A DNA stretch of 64,000 nucleotides from contig OZ022348.1 of assembly GCA_963989245.1 (NCBI GenBank), positions 32,607,454 through 32,671,453 of the forward strand, given 5' to 3'. Under the pieces are notes generated by a model. The model saw only the letters and a program-made list of their open reading frames with translations, had not been told where the DNA came from and did no database searches. This document shows, one piece after another, positions 11,701 to 22,600 of the stretch (position 1 is its first letter; every line of letters starts with the position of its first letter). This stretch comes from Nansenia antarctica. Lineage: Eukaryota > Chordata > Actinopteri > Argentiniformes > Microstomatidae. A program made the position numbers and the translations under genes.

Positions 11701-13262
11701 ATTTGTTGATGTTACAGAGTGGGGCAAATGCGCTAGACAAAAACCTATGGTTAACAAGGGGGGCTAGTCAGGATGACACAGGTCTATGGAGAAATCATGA
11801 GGGACTGGTTGTGGCACCCCCAGATTTATTAGGCATGCTGATACAGGAAGCCCATGGATTAGCACATGTGGCCAGGGGGGAGGTAAGACGCAAGATCACC
11901 AAGGAATATGGTTTTTGGGCTCCATATTTATTGGAACAAATAGACCATATCCTTGGTCAATGTGTGGTCTGTTTGAAAAACAATATCAGACCTGGAATAC
12001 CAGTGGGAACTGGGCATATCCCTACCCCAAACGGGCCAATGAAACATTTGGTGATTGACTATGTGGACATGATTCGTCCTGTTGCAGGATACAGGTACAT
12101 GTTAGTTGTAGTGGACAGGTTCAGCAGATGGGTAGAAGCATGCCCCACTCGAAAAAAGGATGCTCAGTCTGTAGCAAAGTTCCTATGCAGGGAATTCATA
12201 CCTAGGTTTGGAATTCCAGATAGGATAGCGTCAGACAATGGTAAGGAATTTGTGGATAAGACGGTAAAGCTTATACTACAAAAGTTGGGAATCAAGCAGA
12301 GATTTGGGTGTATTTACTCACCTCAAAGCCAGGGGATGGTAGAGAGGATGAACGGGGTCCTTAAGAACCGTCTTTCTAAGGTCTGTCAGCATACAGGTCT
12401 TAATTGGGTGGAAGGACTCCCTCTTGCATTGATGGCCTGTCGTTCCAGTGAGATTCGAGGGCTGCACTTGACTCCCCATGAACTGGCTATGGGGAGAATA
12501 ATGACAGCTCCCTGTGCACGAACCAGTGGGAAAGGGCCAAGTTTGGCTCTCTTGGAGAGTGACATGAAAGCCTATGTACAGTACATGACTAACCGGCAAA
12601 AGAGTATCTCTTCTTATGTGCTCCACAAACAGGAACGTGAAGAGGAGGTGAACGCACAGGAGAGGAAGGACGCGTTGCAACCGGGTGACAAAGTATACGT
12701 GAAGGTCTACAGACGGAAGTGGCATGAGGCTCGACGGGAAGGACCATACGAGGTCGTTCGGTGCACTGGGACTGCCATCCAAATCAAGGGGTCCCCCACC
12801 TGGTACCACGTTCATCACTGCATCAAGGCACCCAATGAGGACGATGAGGGAGAGCCTCAGCAGGATGGTGAGGAGACCCCTGGGGACGAGGAAGTCCACA
12901 GCTTGGACATCCAGGCTGACGAAGATGTTGGTGAGTATCTGCGCCGTGATGCAGATGATGAGGGGGGCCTCGTCCCAGACCCTGTCCAGCCCAGAGACGA
13001 GTGGGCCAAGGGAGATCGTGAAGGATCCAGTGACTGCGACACCCCTCTTGGGGGTTCTACCAAGCCTGGTGTTGCCCCTGTTGTCACCCCTTCCGACCCT
13101 GACAATGCTCCAGACGGAGATGTCAGCAACCCGGGCGGCTGCCCGGACCAAGGTACCATTGAGAGACACAGACCTGTCAGTGATACACCCCAACCAGACA
13201 GATCCCGTGATACACCAAGGCCAATTAGGAGGAAACTCAAGCCATGCCGTTTCAGAGACTAA
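8742..13262 (+). CDS. pol: Pol polyprotein: protease, 2H-like domain, reverse transcriptase, RNase H, integrase
   Basis: Pol is made by readthrough of the gag UAG. Residues are counted from codon 8778. Protease has the active site V-D-S-G-A (~25-29). Residues ~115-310 are an extra region with H-C-T at 168-170 and H-V-T at 229-231, resembling the paired H-x-T/S motifs of 2H phosphoesterases. Reverse transcriptase follows, with MPQG and YMDD (500-503). RNase H shows its acidic residues in WTDGS, AELIAL, YTDSA and ADDAA. Integrase has H-x3-H and C-x2-C zinc ligands and the catalytic set D (IDYVD), D (SDNGKEF), E (GMVERMNG), then a GPY-type C-terminal domain and a long acidic tail. All catalytic residues are present and the frame is unbroken. 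The 2H reading is inference; the rest is firm. Confidence 0.95.
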   Translation, partial: GCPEDPRGGCQLVVTNRPEDEPTIWVSVNQRPLELMVDSGAAYTCLKPEDATHLPMSGKYVKTIGFEGIKQLIPTTELVSLEYKGQRADLSILVSEHTPIGLLGRDALCQLNCTVKCTPDGCRVTVPQENRQLSVMMDNNASMVYWVGGLSPDLMEPARMWDNYILAHMSEARRPTDPLHCTLQYFREVADANPDEWLKHQPKQVQLSTSCIILGPQGVAMKINSDTYLDQEHKIEGSIPHVTLMISEHYKQKHLGAMMADSEKARFVTTKENPAIWRSIDGQFTKLMISAQGIGHPQTVKLMNQLILPVQPEKDLREEMIQNVPADLWAKNSTDIGFVKSARPLRVELIPGAKPPWKNQYPLKQEAIDGIEPQIKGLLEAGVLKITQYPLSNTPLLPVTKPDGSYRLVHDLRAVNEVVVSYPAEVPDPHVLLTQIPSTAKVFTVIDLCGAFFSIPLSVESQGLFGFTYKGQHYQYTRMPQGYKHSPHVFNQVLKEDLDGLGQTISSTAIQYMDDILLCAPDEETCHRDSVKLLKVLAEKGHKVSKKKLQYCQEKVTYLGQSITQGHRSVTNEHLEAIQKAPKPRTVREMMMFLGITGYSSAWVEDYTRLVAPLRGMIKETGSDKLQCCITWTREADLAFETIKHKLQEAPALALPDYSKEFGLYVSSSAKGKYACAVLTQPTGIGPSPQPIAYYSVAYSEVEMGFAPCYRAMAGAYLMYEKATTLTMEYPITILCHHSLRNLLNQGKYTLTMPRIRNYYRMLEREDVTLLRCNTLNPAETLPTPEDGEPHDCVKEAMRYSKLRADLLALPLKEADVEYWTDGSCYRVGESLRAGYAIVRSQNSGFIVEQAEAVPQPCSAQLAELIALTEACNLGTGRRVTVYTDSAYAHNVCHLHGAVWKGRGFKKTDGSPIQHHAQIMKLLQAMMKPRELAIVKCAAHRSDSSHVTQGNRAADDAAKAITGADKAGKVLLVTHEAQLQGMVTLEDLLMLQSGANALDKNLWLTRGASQDDTGLWRNHEGLVVAPPDLLGMLIQEAHGLAHVARGEVRRKITKEYGFWAPYLLEQIDHILGQCVVCLKNNIRPGIPVGTGHIPTPNGPMKHLVIDYVDMIRPVAGYRYMLVVVDRFSRWVEACPTRKKDAQSVAKFLCREFIPRFGIPDRIASDNGKEFVDKTVKLILQKLGIKQRFGCIYSPQSQGMVERMNGVLKNRLSKVCQHTGLNWVEGLPLALMACRSSEIRGLHLTPHELAMGRIMTAPCARTSGKGPSLALLESDMKAYVQYMTNRQKSISSYVLHKQEREEEVNAQERKDALQPGDKVYVKVYRRKWHEARREGPYEVVRCTGTAIQIKGSPTWYHVHHCIKAPNEDDEGEPQQDGEETPGDEEVHSLDIQADEDVGEYLRRDADDEGGLVPDPVQPRDEWAKGDREGSSDCDTPLGGSTKPGVAPVVTPSDPDNAPDGDVSNPGGCPDQGTIERHRPVSDTPQPDRSRDTPRPIRRKLKPCRFRD
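9228..9560 (+). other. 2H-phosphoesterase-like segment within Pol
   Basis: Two short motifs, PLHCTLQYF and IPHVTLMIS, lie 61 residues apart between protease and reverse transcriptase. Each has a hydrophobic lead, then His-x-Thr, then a hydrophobic strand, as in the LigT / AKAP7 / coronavirus NS2 superfamily, where the two histidines catalyse cleavage of 2',5' or cyclic phosphodiesters. Retroviral Pol proteins normally have no domain at this place. The fold is not proven; the alternative is an unrelated linker with two fortuitous HxT motifs. Confidence 0.6.
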
Positions 13263-15261
13263 TATACCCCTTAGTGTTCCTACCCCATTGACTTCCTTGG
13301 ACAATGCTACACTTCACTCACACACTGTTATGCCTGGACGTCAGAAAAGATTTATCACATTAGGTAGAGCTTTTATTTGCCCACATTCACGTTGTACTGT
13401 TGATGATTGTTTGATCTATGCCTCGACTGAAGCGGCTGAGTGGTACTTACTGGATGCCAAATATATTACACTTACACAACAGTTAATGTCAACACTTGTG
13501 ACATTAACTAATGTTGACAATGAGGTGAACTCGTATTGGTGTGCTAGACGTAATATCGGTGAATAGGTGTTTGACAAATCCAACAATTTCAAGGACAAAG
13601 TTTGTAGTAACATTCCTGACTTTCCACACGACTTTTTGGTGGACTGTAGGGAATTTGTGCATGAATATATTTTTCCAGTTGAGTTACCAGGAAAGGTTAA
13701 AAATGTTGCTGTAAAGGCTTCTACGAAGGCGATTGTAGTCGCTACTGACGATTATTTGTTGTATGATTCTAATCACCTGGGGACACGGTCCCACCCTAAT
13801 TCTGCCACTAGTATCATGAAAGATTTTGCTTCAAAAATGAATTATTCTGATTGCTGGATTTGTCAACAGGTCCCTGTAAGTACATCTGCTCCTATGTTTT
13901 TCCCCATACCGTTAACTAAAGCAGAATGGTTTCATTATAATTGGCAGGGTTTAGCCCAATTTGTTTTACAGGGCAAGAACCAGAGCTCTTCTTGTCAGCC
14001 CAGCACGATTCTGGTTCCTTTAAATTCTTCCTATGCAGGTGTGGATATTGGTGTGTTGGAACGTCTGACAGCAGCAGTTAACGAACACCATAGGCCTAGC
14101 GGTGTGGGGAAGGTTATTATTGATAGGCTTACACATTTGTCACAACCAACAGGTCCGAAGAAGATATATATTATCCAAGCTATGTTCGTTCAATTGAATG
14201 GTACTGCATTGAGTCCTCATCTGTTATGTTCTGGGAGTGTGACTTCTACACGGTGGAGAGGTTCAGTTGTTATTTCTGGATTGAAATGTAAAGTTGTTGA
14301 TTGTGCTATGGTGCCTCAAATGAAATTACATGATACCAATACTACCAGACGGCAGAAAGGCACCACGCAGCTTAAGGTCATGCCTCTCGTAAATATTACA
14401 ACCTGTATTGACATACAATCTCGGCCCAAGGGCAGCGCGCTTCGTCAGCTAGGGGCCGCGTCTTGTATAGGTGGTGTCATTTTCCCGTATCCTGGTACGG
14501 AGCTTCAACTCCCGGAGGGTGTGTTTCTTGTGTGTGATAATAATGCATTCTCTAAGCTTCCTGCTTTGAGTGAGGGACTTTGTTATTTAGCTCATCTGAT
14601 ACCTTTGATTAGGAAAGTTACTCGGGAAGAGATGTCTGTACTTCACAAACAAGCAACCCATCGTAGTCGTAGGGCGTTATCTACCGCTCAGAAGTTTTTT
14701 GGCCTAATATTCCCAAGTTATGGTGTCTACAACTCTCAGACTGAATTAAGTGCCCTATCATCCGTTCTTGAAAAACACATTAATGCTTCGGATGCTGTAG
14801 TATCTGCCCTGGCTACTGAATTGACTGAAACTAAGAATGTAGCTCTCCAAAATAGAATGGCTTTGGACATTATTTTGGCCAGTCAGGGTGGTACTTGTGC
14901 TTTGATAGGCGGTGAATGTTGCAGTTATATTTCGGATTCTGGTAACGCTCTGTATGATTTCCATGAATCTAACAAGAAGGGTATAGAGGATTTACATAAA
15001 GAACACGGTTGGAATACATTGGATTTCTTTGATTCTGCTTTTTCAGGTATTGGTAATATGATCAGGTCCGTCGCTATTATTCTTGTTGTCATTATCATCT
15101 GTATTATGTTACTTGGTATTTTAATCAAATGTTTTGGAAAGTGTATTTCTGATGTTCCGGTTAATGCTTTAATGATGGCCGACATAGCTGATGAGCAAAA
15201 GCTGGATTCTGCTTTGCTTTCTGATTTTGTTTCCTCTTTTGATGATTTGTTTATTAAGTGA
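12724..15261 (+). pseudogene. env: Env glycoprotein, interrupted by one in-frame TAG
   Basis: The frame is open from 12724 to 15261 except for TAG at 13564-13566. The first ATG (12724) lies inside pol in another frame. The true start is unclear and may be a later ATG (13330) or be set by splicing. The surface subunit is Cys-rich. An R-S-R-R furin-type site lies at 14662-14673, followed by a hydrophobic fusion-peptide-like region and a heptad-rich stretch. A C-x6-CC motif (14896-14922) marks a gamma-type transmembrane subunit. A membrane span lies at about 15060-15135 and a short cytoplasmic tail follows. Sequence on both sides of the TAG is continuous in character, so it looks like a nonsense change, not a gene boundary. 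Confidence 0.85.
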
Positions 15262-15640
15262 TGTTTTGTGATTGTTTGCTTCGGTTCCTGTTTGTTTCTT
15301 TCTATATCATGTGATTGATGTCGGTTGTGAAGTGATGTAATGGTTACGCGACAATGGAAGCTCCTGACTATGAAAGTGTTATCAATCTGAGACAGCGGTA
15401 AAGGCTGTTCTCCAACTGGGGCCATGTGCTAGCAACCTCTGACCCTGCCGCTTCGGACGAGGGAAACATCGGTCGTTGGAAATTTCTGTATCTCAGTTTT
15501 TGTATTATGCATGATGAACTGAGTGATGTGTTGATGTGTTGATGTGTTGATGTGTTGATGTGTTGATGTGTTGATGTAGTTGATGGGTTGATGTAGTTTT
15601 TCTGTCTGTCGTTTAGTTTCGGAACACACTCTGCGTGTTC
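15262..15640 (+). other. retroviral 3' untranslated region
   Basis: Non-coding DNA between env and the polypurine tract. It contains a short tandem array of 'gatgtgtt' (about six copies, 15525-15590). Confidence 0.7.
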
Positions 15641-15652
15641 CGAGGGGGGCTG
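15641..15652 (+). other. polypurine tract of the retrovirus
   Basis: cgaggggggctg directly precedes the 3' LTR and is the expected plus-strand primer. Confidence 0.7.
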
Positions 15653-16321
15653 TGTAGTGTATTTTCATATGACGTAGCCATGGCAACCCAACGGCCACGT
15701 AGTGAAAGCAACACAGTGGGAGACTCTGTTTGACTCCCTCTTTACTCATCCAGGGCTTGCTTGAGGGCAGAAACATATTTGTCATTTATCTGATTCGTTC
15801 CCCTATTCACTAGATAACCGTCCGTTTGTGTTGTTTCTGTTAGGAGAGATAGGGAGAGACACACGGTGGCCTTTTGACAATGCATGTGCAGAGGATGGAA
15901 TGTCATCATGGGAGGATAATTGCATTGGGGCCCGAGTCAGCAAGACGGCCATAACATAGGTTACATTGGAATTGTATTAGACCATAGGGTGAGTTGCATT
16001 ATAATAAGACAATGACATCCTATTTGCAGGACGGAGAATGGCCTCACCTACTCACTGGTATGCTTTGTATTCAACCAAATTAAAGTAACGTGGACTCTGT
16101 TTAGTTGGCTCAGCGAAATAATAGTGACAGGGTATAAAGTCCGCTACGCAGATGGACTCTGCCTCTTTATTTTTCTTCACATCCATCCTGTGACCGATTC
16201 GGACCATCAGCTCCATTGAGGGGCCATGCTGTGTAACCTGCTTTTTTGAATAAACAAGTCTTAAATTTGCTCAAGAATTCTTCTTCATTTTTAGTAGTAA
16301 CAGATACCAATATATACGAAA
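15653..16321 (+). repeat. 3' LTR of the endogenous retrovirus
   Basis: 669 bp, with no difference from the 5' LTR seen on reading through. TATAAA is at 16133-16138 and AATAAA at 16249-16254. LTR identity implies very recent integration, or gene conversion between the LTRs. Confidence 0.95.
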
Positions 16322-16325
16322 ATAT

Positions 16326-18676
16326 CCTAACTATGGTACCAGTTGGAGCTCTTGGATGGTGACACGATGAGGGGAGAGTCCAGTGATGTGGAATGATTGA
16401 GGGGATATGGGGGATAACCACGACGTTGATGGAGGAACTGTCCTGGGATGATCGACGGGAGATGCAGGGGGGGCACGCACACAGCTACCCGGAACGCAGG
16501 ACGGTGGAGGCGGGTGTATCTCGCCCACTGTCCCTGGCAATCGGCGTCCCAATGTCCGCGATACGTTGGTGAAGCTACGGCTAGCTACAGTTGAAGCTCC
16601 GTTAATAGCTAGCTAACGCCTCCCCGTCTCTTCGCTGCACGCAAGGCAGCTGACAGTCCAAACTATGTACTATAATAACCACAACGTTGGTTACTATTTT
16701 CTCACATTTACTCACACTAAACACAACTCAATAATACCCTGGCTCTGGTCTCCAAACATTCAACTTTCTTACTCTCACCACTCTGCTCTCTACTCTCTCC
16801 TCAGTTCACTCACATCTCAACGTATCTCGACACTCGCGCGAGCACACACACATTAAAACCGCCAACTGAACTACGGCATCATTACTTGGACACACAACAT
16901 GTGTTTTAGGCAAATGGCAAGAAAACAATAAACGAAATCAAAGAGAGAAAAAAGGGGGGGGGAAACCTAGCTGGGCGGGGGCAAGATAATTTTTTAATTA
17001 CTAAAATGAGCTTAATCAAACTAACTAATCGATGTGCATCTGGACCGTCGTAACACTTACTAACATCCCAACTTCAAACAGATGCCTTGGCAAAAATGTT
17101 CCAAATAGCACCTCTTTCATGAAAAGGTTCCATAAATTACTGCGTTGAACGTAGTCCAGTTGAACTATGTTCTTGTAGTTAGCAAGGATGGTTCTTCAGA
17201 ACTTTCACAGTCGAGAACCCTCTCTGATCAGAAATGTGTATCTGTGTGGAAATGGTTCTACATTGAACCCTATTTGTTAAGCCACGGTGGTGAGGGGGCT
17301 CAAGGACACGACAACGGAGGCAGAATAATGTGAAGCCCCGTAGGGTATTTATTTACAGTGGAAAAACTGAAAGGATGAGTCCGGGGGTTTCAACCTGGCG
17401 GGCTGGCGGTAGTGGTTGGCGTGGGCTGTGGAGGAACAGAAAAACAGGGTAAGTCTCCACGGTAGGCCAGTACATAAGATATAAACGAATCACAAAATTA
17501 GGCACGAGAGCAAAGTTCACGACTAGTCACAGAGGATACTTGCCAGGTCATTCTTAGGGAAGAACTGACGATGAGTGAGTAGAAATCCAGGGTAGATGTA
17601 GACAGAGGGTTGATTGGGAGTGGAGACAGGTGTGCAGGTTTGGCTGAAGATCTAATTAGGGGGACAAGCCTCAGCTGCGGCGGAGAGCACGCTGTGCTCG
17701 AGTTGTGGGGGCGGGTGCTCGAGCTGTGGGGGCGGGGGAGGGCGTGTGTGAAGGCCCAGCCGTAACACTATTGCTACTGTCTGTTGATCATTTCAGCGTC
17801 TGACTATCACTTGCATCTTTGTTGAAATGTAACAATTTACTCTGCAAGGCAAATGTATTTGTATAGCACATATTCCTACAAATTAATGTAAATTCATAGT
17901 GCTTTACATAAAACATTAAGTAAAATAACAATAAAAAAGTGGGAAATTAAAATGGGTCATCATATAAAATTCATTAAATTAAAAGCCGAACAAAAGAAAT
18001 GAGATACAATAACAATTAAAAATGTTCAGGTTTAAAATCAATAAATGAAAACAAATCAATCAGTTAAACGCCTAGCCTAACTCTTTAAAATACACGCAGT
18101 TAAAAACCGAACACAATTAAGTCTTCAGCTCAATTTACTAGGACCGTGGATGCACCCAATAATGTTTGCTCTGCTGAGAAAGCATCTTCATTCCGTAACT
18201 TTATTACCCTCTAGTGTCTGAATTTTGTTGTAAGATTCATTGTGAGAGCAAAGATCTTTCTTTCTGGCACTATTTGGCCTACTATGCGGTCAGAACGGAT
18301 TGCTGAAACTGAAACAATATGTAAATAATTAGATACAAATACAAAAGGAACATAGTATCTCGAGGTGCTAGTAGTAGCAGTAATATAATATATTTAATTG
18401 CTATTTGACTTCTTTTTTTTTTTTTTGGTACTTGCTATTTTTAACAACAGGCGCTGACTGTACAGAGACAAAACATTCAGTTGATCTTTATTGTATTCAG
18501 TTTTCTTCTGCATAACGTGACTAGGCCTATGTTTCACTAAGTTTGTGTCTAGCGAGACCTGCTTTTATTGTCTAATTGATCAAAAACACATCCTGTGCAT
18601 AGTCTACTATGGGATCACTTATATCCTTATCCATGGATTTTGGGGTGCGCTTGTGCGCCGTGGTCTGGACAACCTG
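16326..18676. other. intergenic, no gene recognised
   Basis: Only short, unsupported open frames are present. 17850-17930 ('gtatttgtatagcacatatt', 'gtgctttacat') resembles a LINE/SINE 3' end in minus orientation. 17290-17770 has dispersed-repeat composition. I could not define element ends. Confidence 0.4.
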
Positions 18677-19015
18677 TATGGAGCTATTTTAGTGCCATCA
18701 GAAATTGAATTGTATTTGACAGATTGAATTGAATATGAGCACAAATTGAATTGTATTCGACAGATTGAATTGTATTCAATTCAGTTTCCATTATTTTCAT
18801 TCAGTTTTCAAATTCAGTTTCTCTAAATACAATTCGTTTTTTCTCAAAATACAATTCAGTTCTCTAAATACAATTCAGTTTTATTCAAAATACAATTCAG
18901 TTCTCAAAATACAATTCAGTTTTTCTCAAAATACGAGTTCAGTTTTAGAGGCACTCATCCAGGGACTCTGGGCTAGGTAGAATAATAGAGCACCGATTCT
19001 AATCCCTCCCATCCG
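18677..19015 (+). repeat. dispersed repeat with 'caattcagtt' arrays, copy 1
   Basis: It starts tatggagctattttagtgcc, carries many CAATTCAGTTT / AAAATACAATTCAG units, and ends near ccctcccatccga. The same sequence recurs in inverted orientation at 37748-38103. No terminal inverted repeats or coding capacity seen. Confidence 0.85.
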
Positions 19016-19253
19016 AATTCATAAGAGCAACGCATCCGGGTACTTTGCTCTCCCGTCATGTCCACGCCCCTTTTTGGGTGATAGAAGTGTAGAAGTTTGA
19101 CTGGCGGTCAATGGACATTTCTGGTCTTTGCTACTTTAATCCGATAAAATAAGAAAACCGTAGTGCTTTTTAGATATTAGGAGCCCAAATCCGATGGCCA
19201 GTTAGGCAAACTATTATATAGTGTCATTGCCGATCAATGATCAACGTCGTTAT

Positions 19254-19486
19254 TGTAGAGTATTTGGGTTTGCATCTATTGCTCTAGCATTGTTTATTCT
19301 ACCTGGCCTGAGTATGTTACGTCACTACGTGATTACGTACCTGTTGGACGTACCTCCCAGCATTCCTATGTAGGAAGTGACATGCAATGTAACGTGGTCA
19401 TTTCTCCAAGTAAAGAAACTAGTAAACTACAGTCCGTTTCTCCGTGTTTATTTGAGTAGCCTACTAACCACAGTAGGTACACAACA
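19254..19486 (+). repeat. 5' LTR of the Gypsy element
   Basis: It begins TGTAGAG and ends ACAACA (TG...CA). It matches 23739-23971 base for base as far as I can read. Confidence 0.95.
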
Positions 19487-19487
19487 G

Positions 19488-19501
19488 TGGCGACGAGGTG
19501 G
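19488..19501 (+). other. Gypsy primer binding site, tRNA-Ser-like
   Basis: TGGCGACGAGGTGG starts one base after the LTR. TGGCGACGAGG is complementary to the 3' end of vertebrate tRNA-Ser(GCT); the next bases agree less well. Confidence 0.65.
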
Positions 19502-19608
19502 TTGGAAAGTGAACCCTGTCTCTGATATGACCGAACTTGTTTCGCGGGAACAACAAACGGAGACTCCGACGTGAGTAGTGAAAGTATCCAGTTATACAGC
19601 GTGGCAAG

Positions 19609-22600
19609 ATGGCTAGAATTGGATCAATTGACCCGTTTGACGGCGCGACGGATGACTGGGTCGAATATACGGAACGCATTTCACAGTATTTCAAGGCAAA
19701 TGACATTGAGGATGACAAACATGTTGCAGTGTTGCTGAGTGCAATGGGGGGGAAATCATATGGCCTGTTGCGCAGCTTAACTGCCCCAGAAAAGCCTTCC
19801 GTAAAAACATTCCAGCAACTGGTGGAGGTAATGAAAGAACATTTATCCCCAAAACCACTACTAATTGCTGAACGTTTCAGATTCCATAGACGAAATCAAC
19901 ATGAGGGTGAATCCATAGTCAGTTACGTGGCTGAGCTGAAGAGACTCACTGAACATTGTGAATTTGCAAATGGACTGAATGATGCGTTGAGAGACCGTTT
20001 GGTATGTGGCATTCTTGGTGAGGCCATACAGAAGAGACTGCTAACAGAGGCCGGCCTCACGTTCAAAAGGGCAGTGGAAATCGCAGTCTCAATGGAAACA
20101 GCAGCCAGGGATGCTGTTGAACTGCAGACAGGAGTAAAGGCAGTAAATGTAAACAAAATGGCAACCGTCACACAAACAAGAGAGCAAGAACTGTGTTACA
20201 GGTGTGGGAGGGGCTCACATTCCCCATCACAGTGTAGGTTTAAAGACGAAGTCTGCAGACTATGTAACAAAACTGGACATATCCAGAGGGTGTGTCGCTC
20301 TGGAAAATCAAGAGTGTACAAAAATGAAAAAAAGACACAGTGGAGTGCGCAAAAGAACAGGAAAGTGCACAACATGGAGGAGGCTGCAGACGACGAGTCA
20401 GACGAGGAGAGTGAACATACCAATAGCTTGGATGTTTACCATGTCAAAGGAGGCGGCAGGGAAGCTATCTGGCTTGCACCACAGGTGAATGGCAAACAAG
20501 TACAAATGGAACTGGATACCGGCTCTGCAGTGTCAGTGATGGCACACATTGACTTTGTGAAGTACTTTGGAGACCAGAAGCTGAACCCATCATCTATCCT
20601 CCTAAAAACATACACTGGAGAGAAAATCAAGCCCCTCGGAGTACTGCCTGTGGATGTACAACACAATGGTCAACAACGCATTTTGGACTTGTACGTCGTA
20701 AGAAGAGGAGGACCAGCGTTGTGGGGGCGAGACTGGCTGAGGAAGCTGCAGCTGGACTGGAAATCCATTAAGAGCCTGCAGGTGGCGCCAAACCCCACTC
20801 ACAAGTCCACAGAGGTGAAACTGGAGAAAGTCTTGGATGCCGCAGCACCTGTATTCCAAGACGGCATCGGGACATTAAAACACATCAAGGGAAAAATCGT
20901 TCTCCAAGACGGAGCCAACCCACGTTTCCACAAAGCACGCCCAGTTCCATACGCCATACGACAGAAAGTGGAAGCTGAGCTGGACCGCCTGGAAGCTGAT
21001 GGGATCCTGTCCAAGGTAGACTGGAGTCCATGGGCCACACCCGTTGTCCCAGTAGCAAAGAAGTCAGGGGCAGTGAGGCTGTGTGGAGACTTCAAGATCA
21101 CCATCAATCCTGTGCTACAAGCAGAACAATATCCATTACCCAGGATTGAGGACATCTTCGCAAACCTGGCCGGTGGAAAACGGTTCACCAAGGTGGACCT
21201 GGCTGAAGCCTATCTACAGATGGAGATAGAAGAAGACTCAACGATGTTCCTGACGATAAACACTTTGAAAGGCCTGTACCGATACAACAGGCTGGTCTTC
21301 GGAGTGGCCTCTGCCCCGGCCATATGGCAGCGAGCCATGGATCAGGTGTTACAAGGGATTCCAGGCACACAGTGCTACTTAGATGATATCATTGTGACGG
21401 GGGCCAACGATAACGAACACCTGGAGAACCTCCAGAAGGTCTTACAGAGACTTCAAGACTACGGACTCCGGGCCAGACGTGACAAGTGTGAGTTTTTTAA
21501 ATCATGTATCACATACTGTGGCCACACCATCGATGCACAGGGCTTGCATAGATGCAAAGAGAAAATCGAGGCCGTCATGGAGGCTCCTCAGCCACAGGAT
21601 GTACAGCAGCTGAGGTCGTTTCTCGGATTCATCAACTACTACAACCGGTTCATGCCTAACCTGTCCACGGTGCTCTACCCGTTGAACCAACTACTTCAGG
21701 CAGAACGGAAATGGAAATGGACCACAGAATGTGAACAGGCCTTCCAGGAAGTGAAGAAGCTTGTGACATCGGAGACAGTACTCACACACTACGACCCCTC
21801 CTTGCCTGTGAAGTTAGCATGCGACGCTTCGCCGTATGGTATAGGAGCCGTTATGTCACATGTGATGCGGGATGGGACCGAAAGACCAATAGCGTTCGCC
21901 TCACGCTCCCTGGCCCCGGCCGAGAAGAATTACTCTCAAATAGACAAGGAGGCGTTGGGCCTGGTCTGGGGCGTAAAACGGTTTAACCAGTACCTGTACG
22001 GCAGGGAGTTCATCCTGGTGACTGACCATCAACCGCTGGTCTCGATATTCAACCCCCAGAAGGCGATTCCCGTGACAGCTGCAGCACGGATGCAACGCTG
22101 GGCCCTGTTCCTAGGAGGGCACCGGTACAAGATCGAATTCAAGACAACACTGCAACACGCCAACGCAGACGGGTTGTCCCGGCTGCCACTTGACACAGCA
22201 ACAACGACAAAGGGGGACAAGGAACCGGTGGAGATGTTCACACTCATGCAACTCGAAAGCCTCCCGGTGACGGCGGAAATTATTGAGAGAGAGACCCGGA
22301 AAGATGCAACTCTCTCACAAGTGTACAGAGCAACGCAGACTGGCTGGACAACCCACGAAGGGTCTCCCCTCACTCCCTATTACCGACGTAGGGACGAGCT
22401 CACCATTGACTCTGGATGCCTTATGTGGGGAATGAGGATCGTCATCCCCACCAAGCTCAGGTCCAGGGTGCTGGAAGAGCTACACAGTGGCCATCTGGGA
22501 GTGGTGAAGATGAAAGCACTCGCCAGGAGCTACGTCTGGTGGCCGGGGATTGACCAACAGATAGAACAGCTCGCCATGCATTGCTCTGGCTGCCAGCGTG

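Larger units (their letters stand above)
3117..16321 (+). mobile_element. endogenous retrovirus, nearly intact provirus (gamma/epsilon-like)
   Basis: A complete proviral layout is visible: LTR, long leader, gag, UAG, pol, env, polypurine tract, LTR. The two LTRs are both 669 bp and look identical by eye. The 4-bp sequence atat flanks the element at 3113-3116 and 16322-16325, the duplication size of gammaretrovirus-type integrases. Gag and pol lie in one frame separated by a single UAG, the readthrough layout of gamma- and epsilonretroviruses. The Env transmembrane subunit has the C-x6-CC motif of gamma-type envelopes. Among known fish viruses the closest layout is that of the zebrafish ZFERV / salmon swim-bladder sarcoma virus group; this placement is an inference. 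The only clear break is one in-frame TAG in env. Confidence 0.95.

Noticed and set aside
12318..13304. 328-codon minus-strand frame in the provirus
   Set aside because: It is antisense to the integrase C-terminus and the pol/env overlap, with no recognisable domain and composition dictated by the sense genes.
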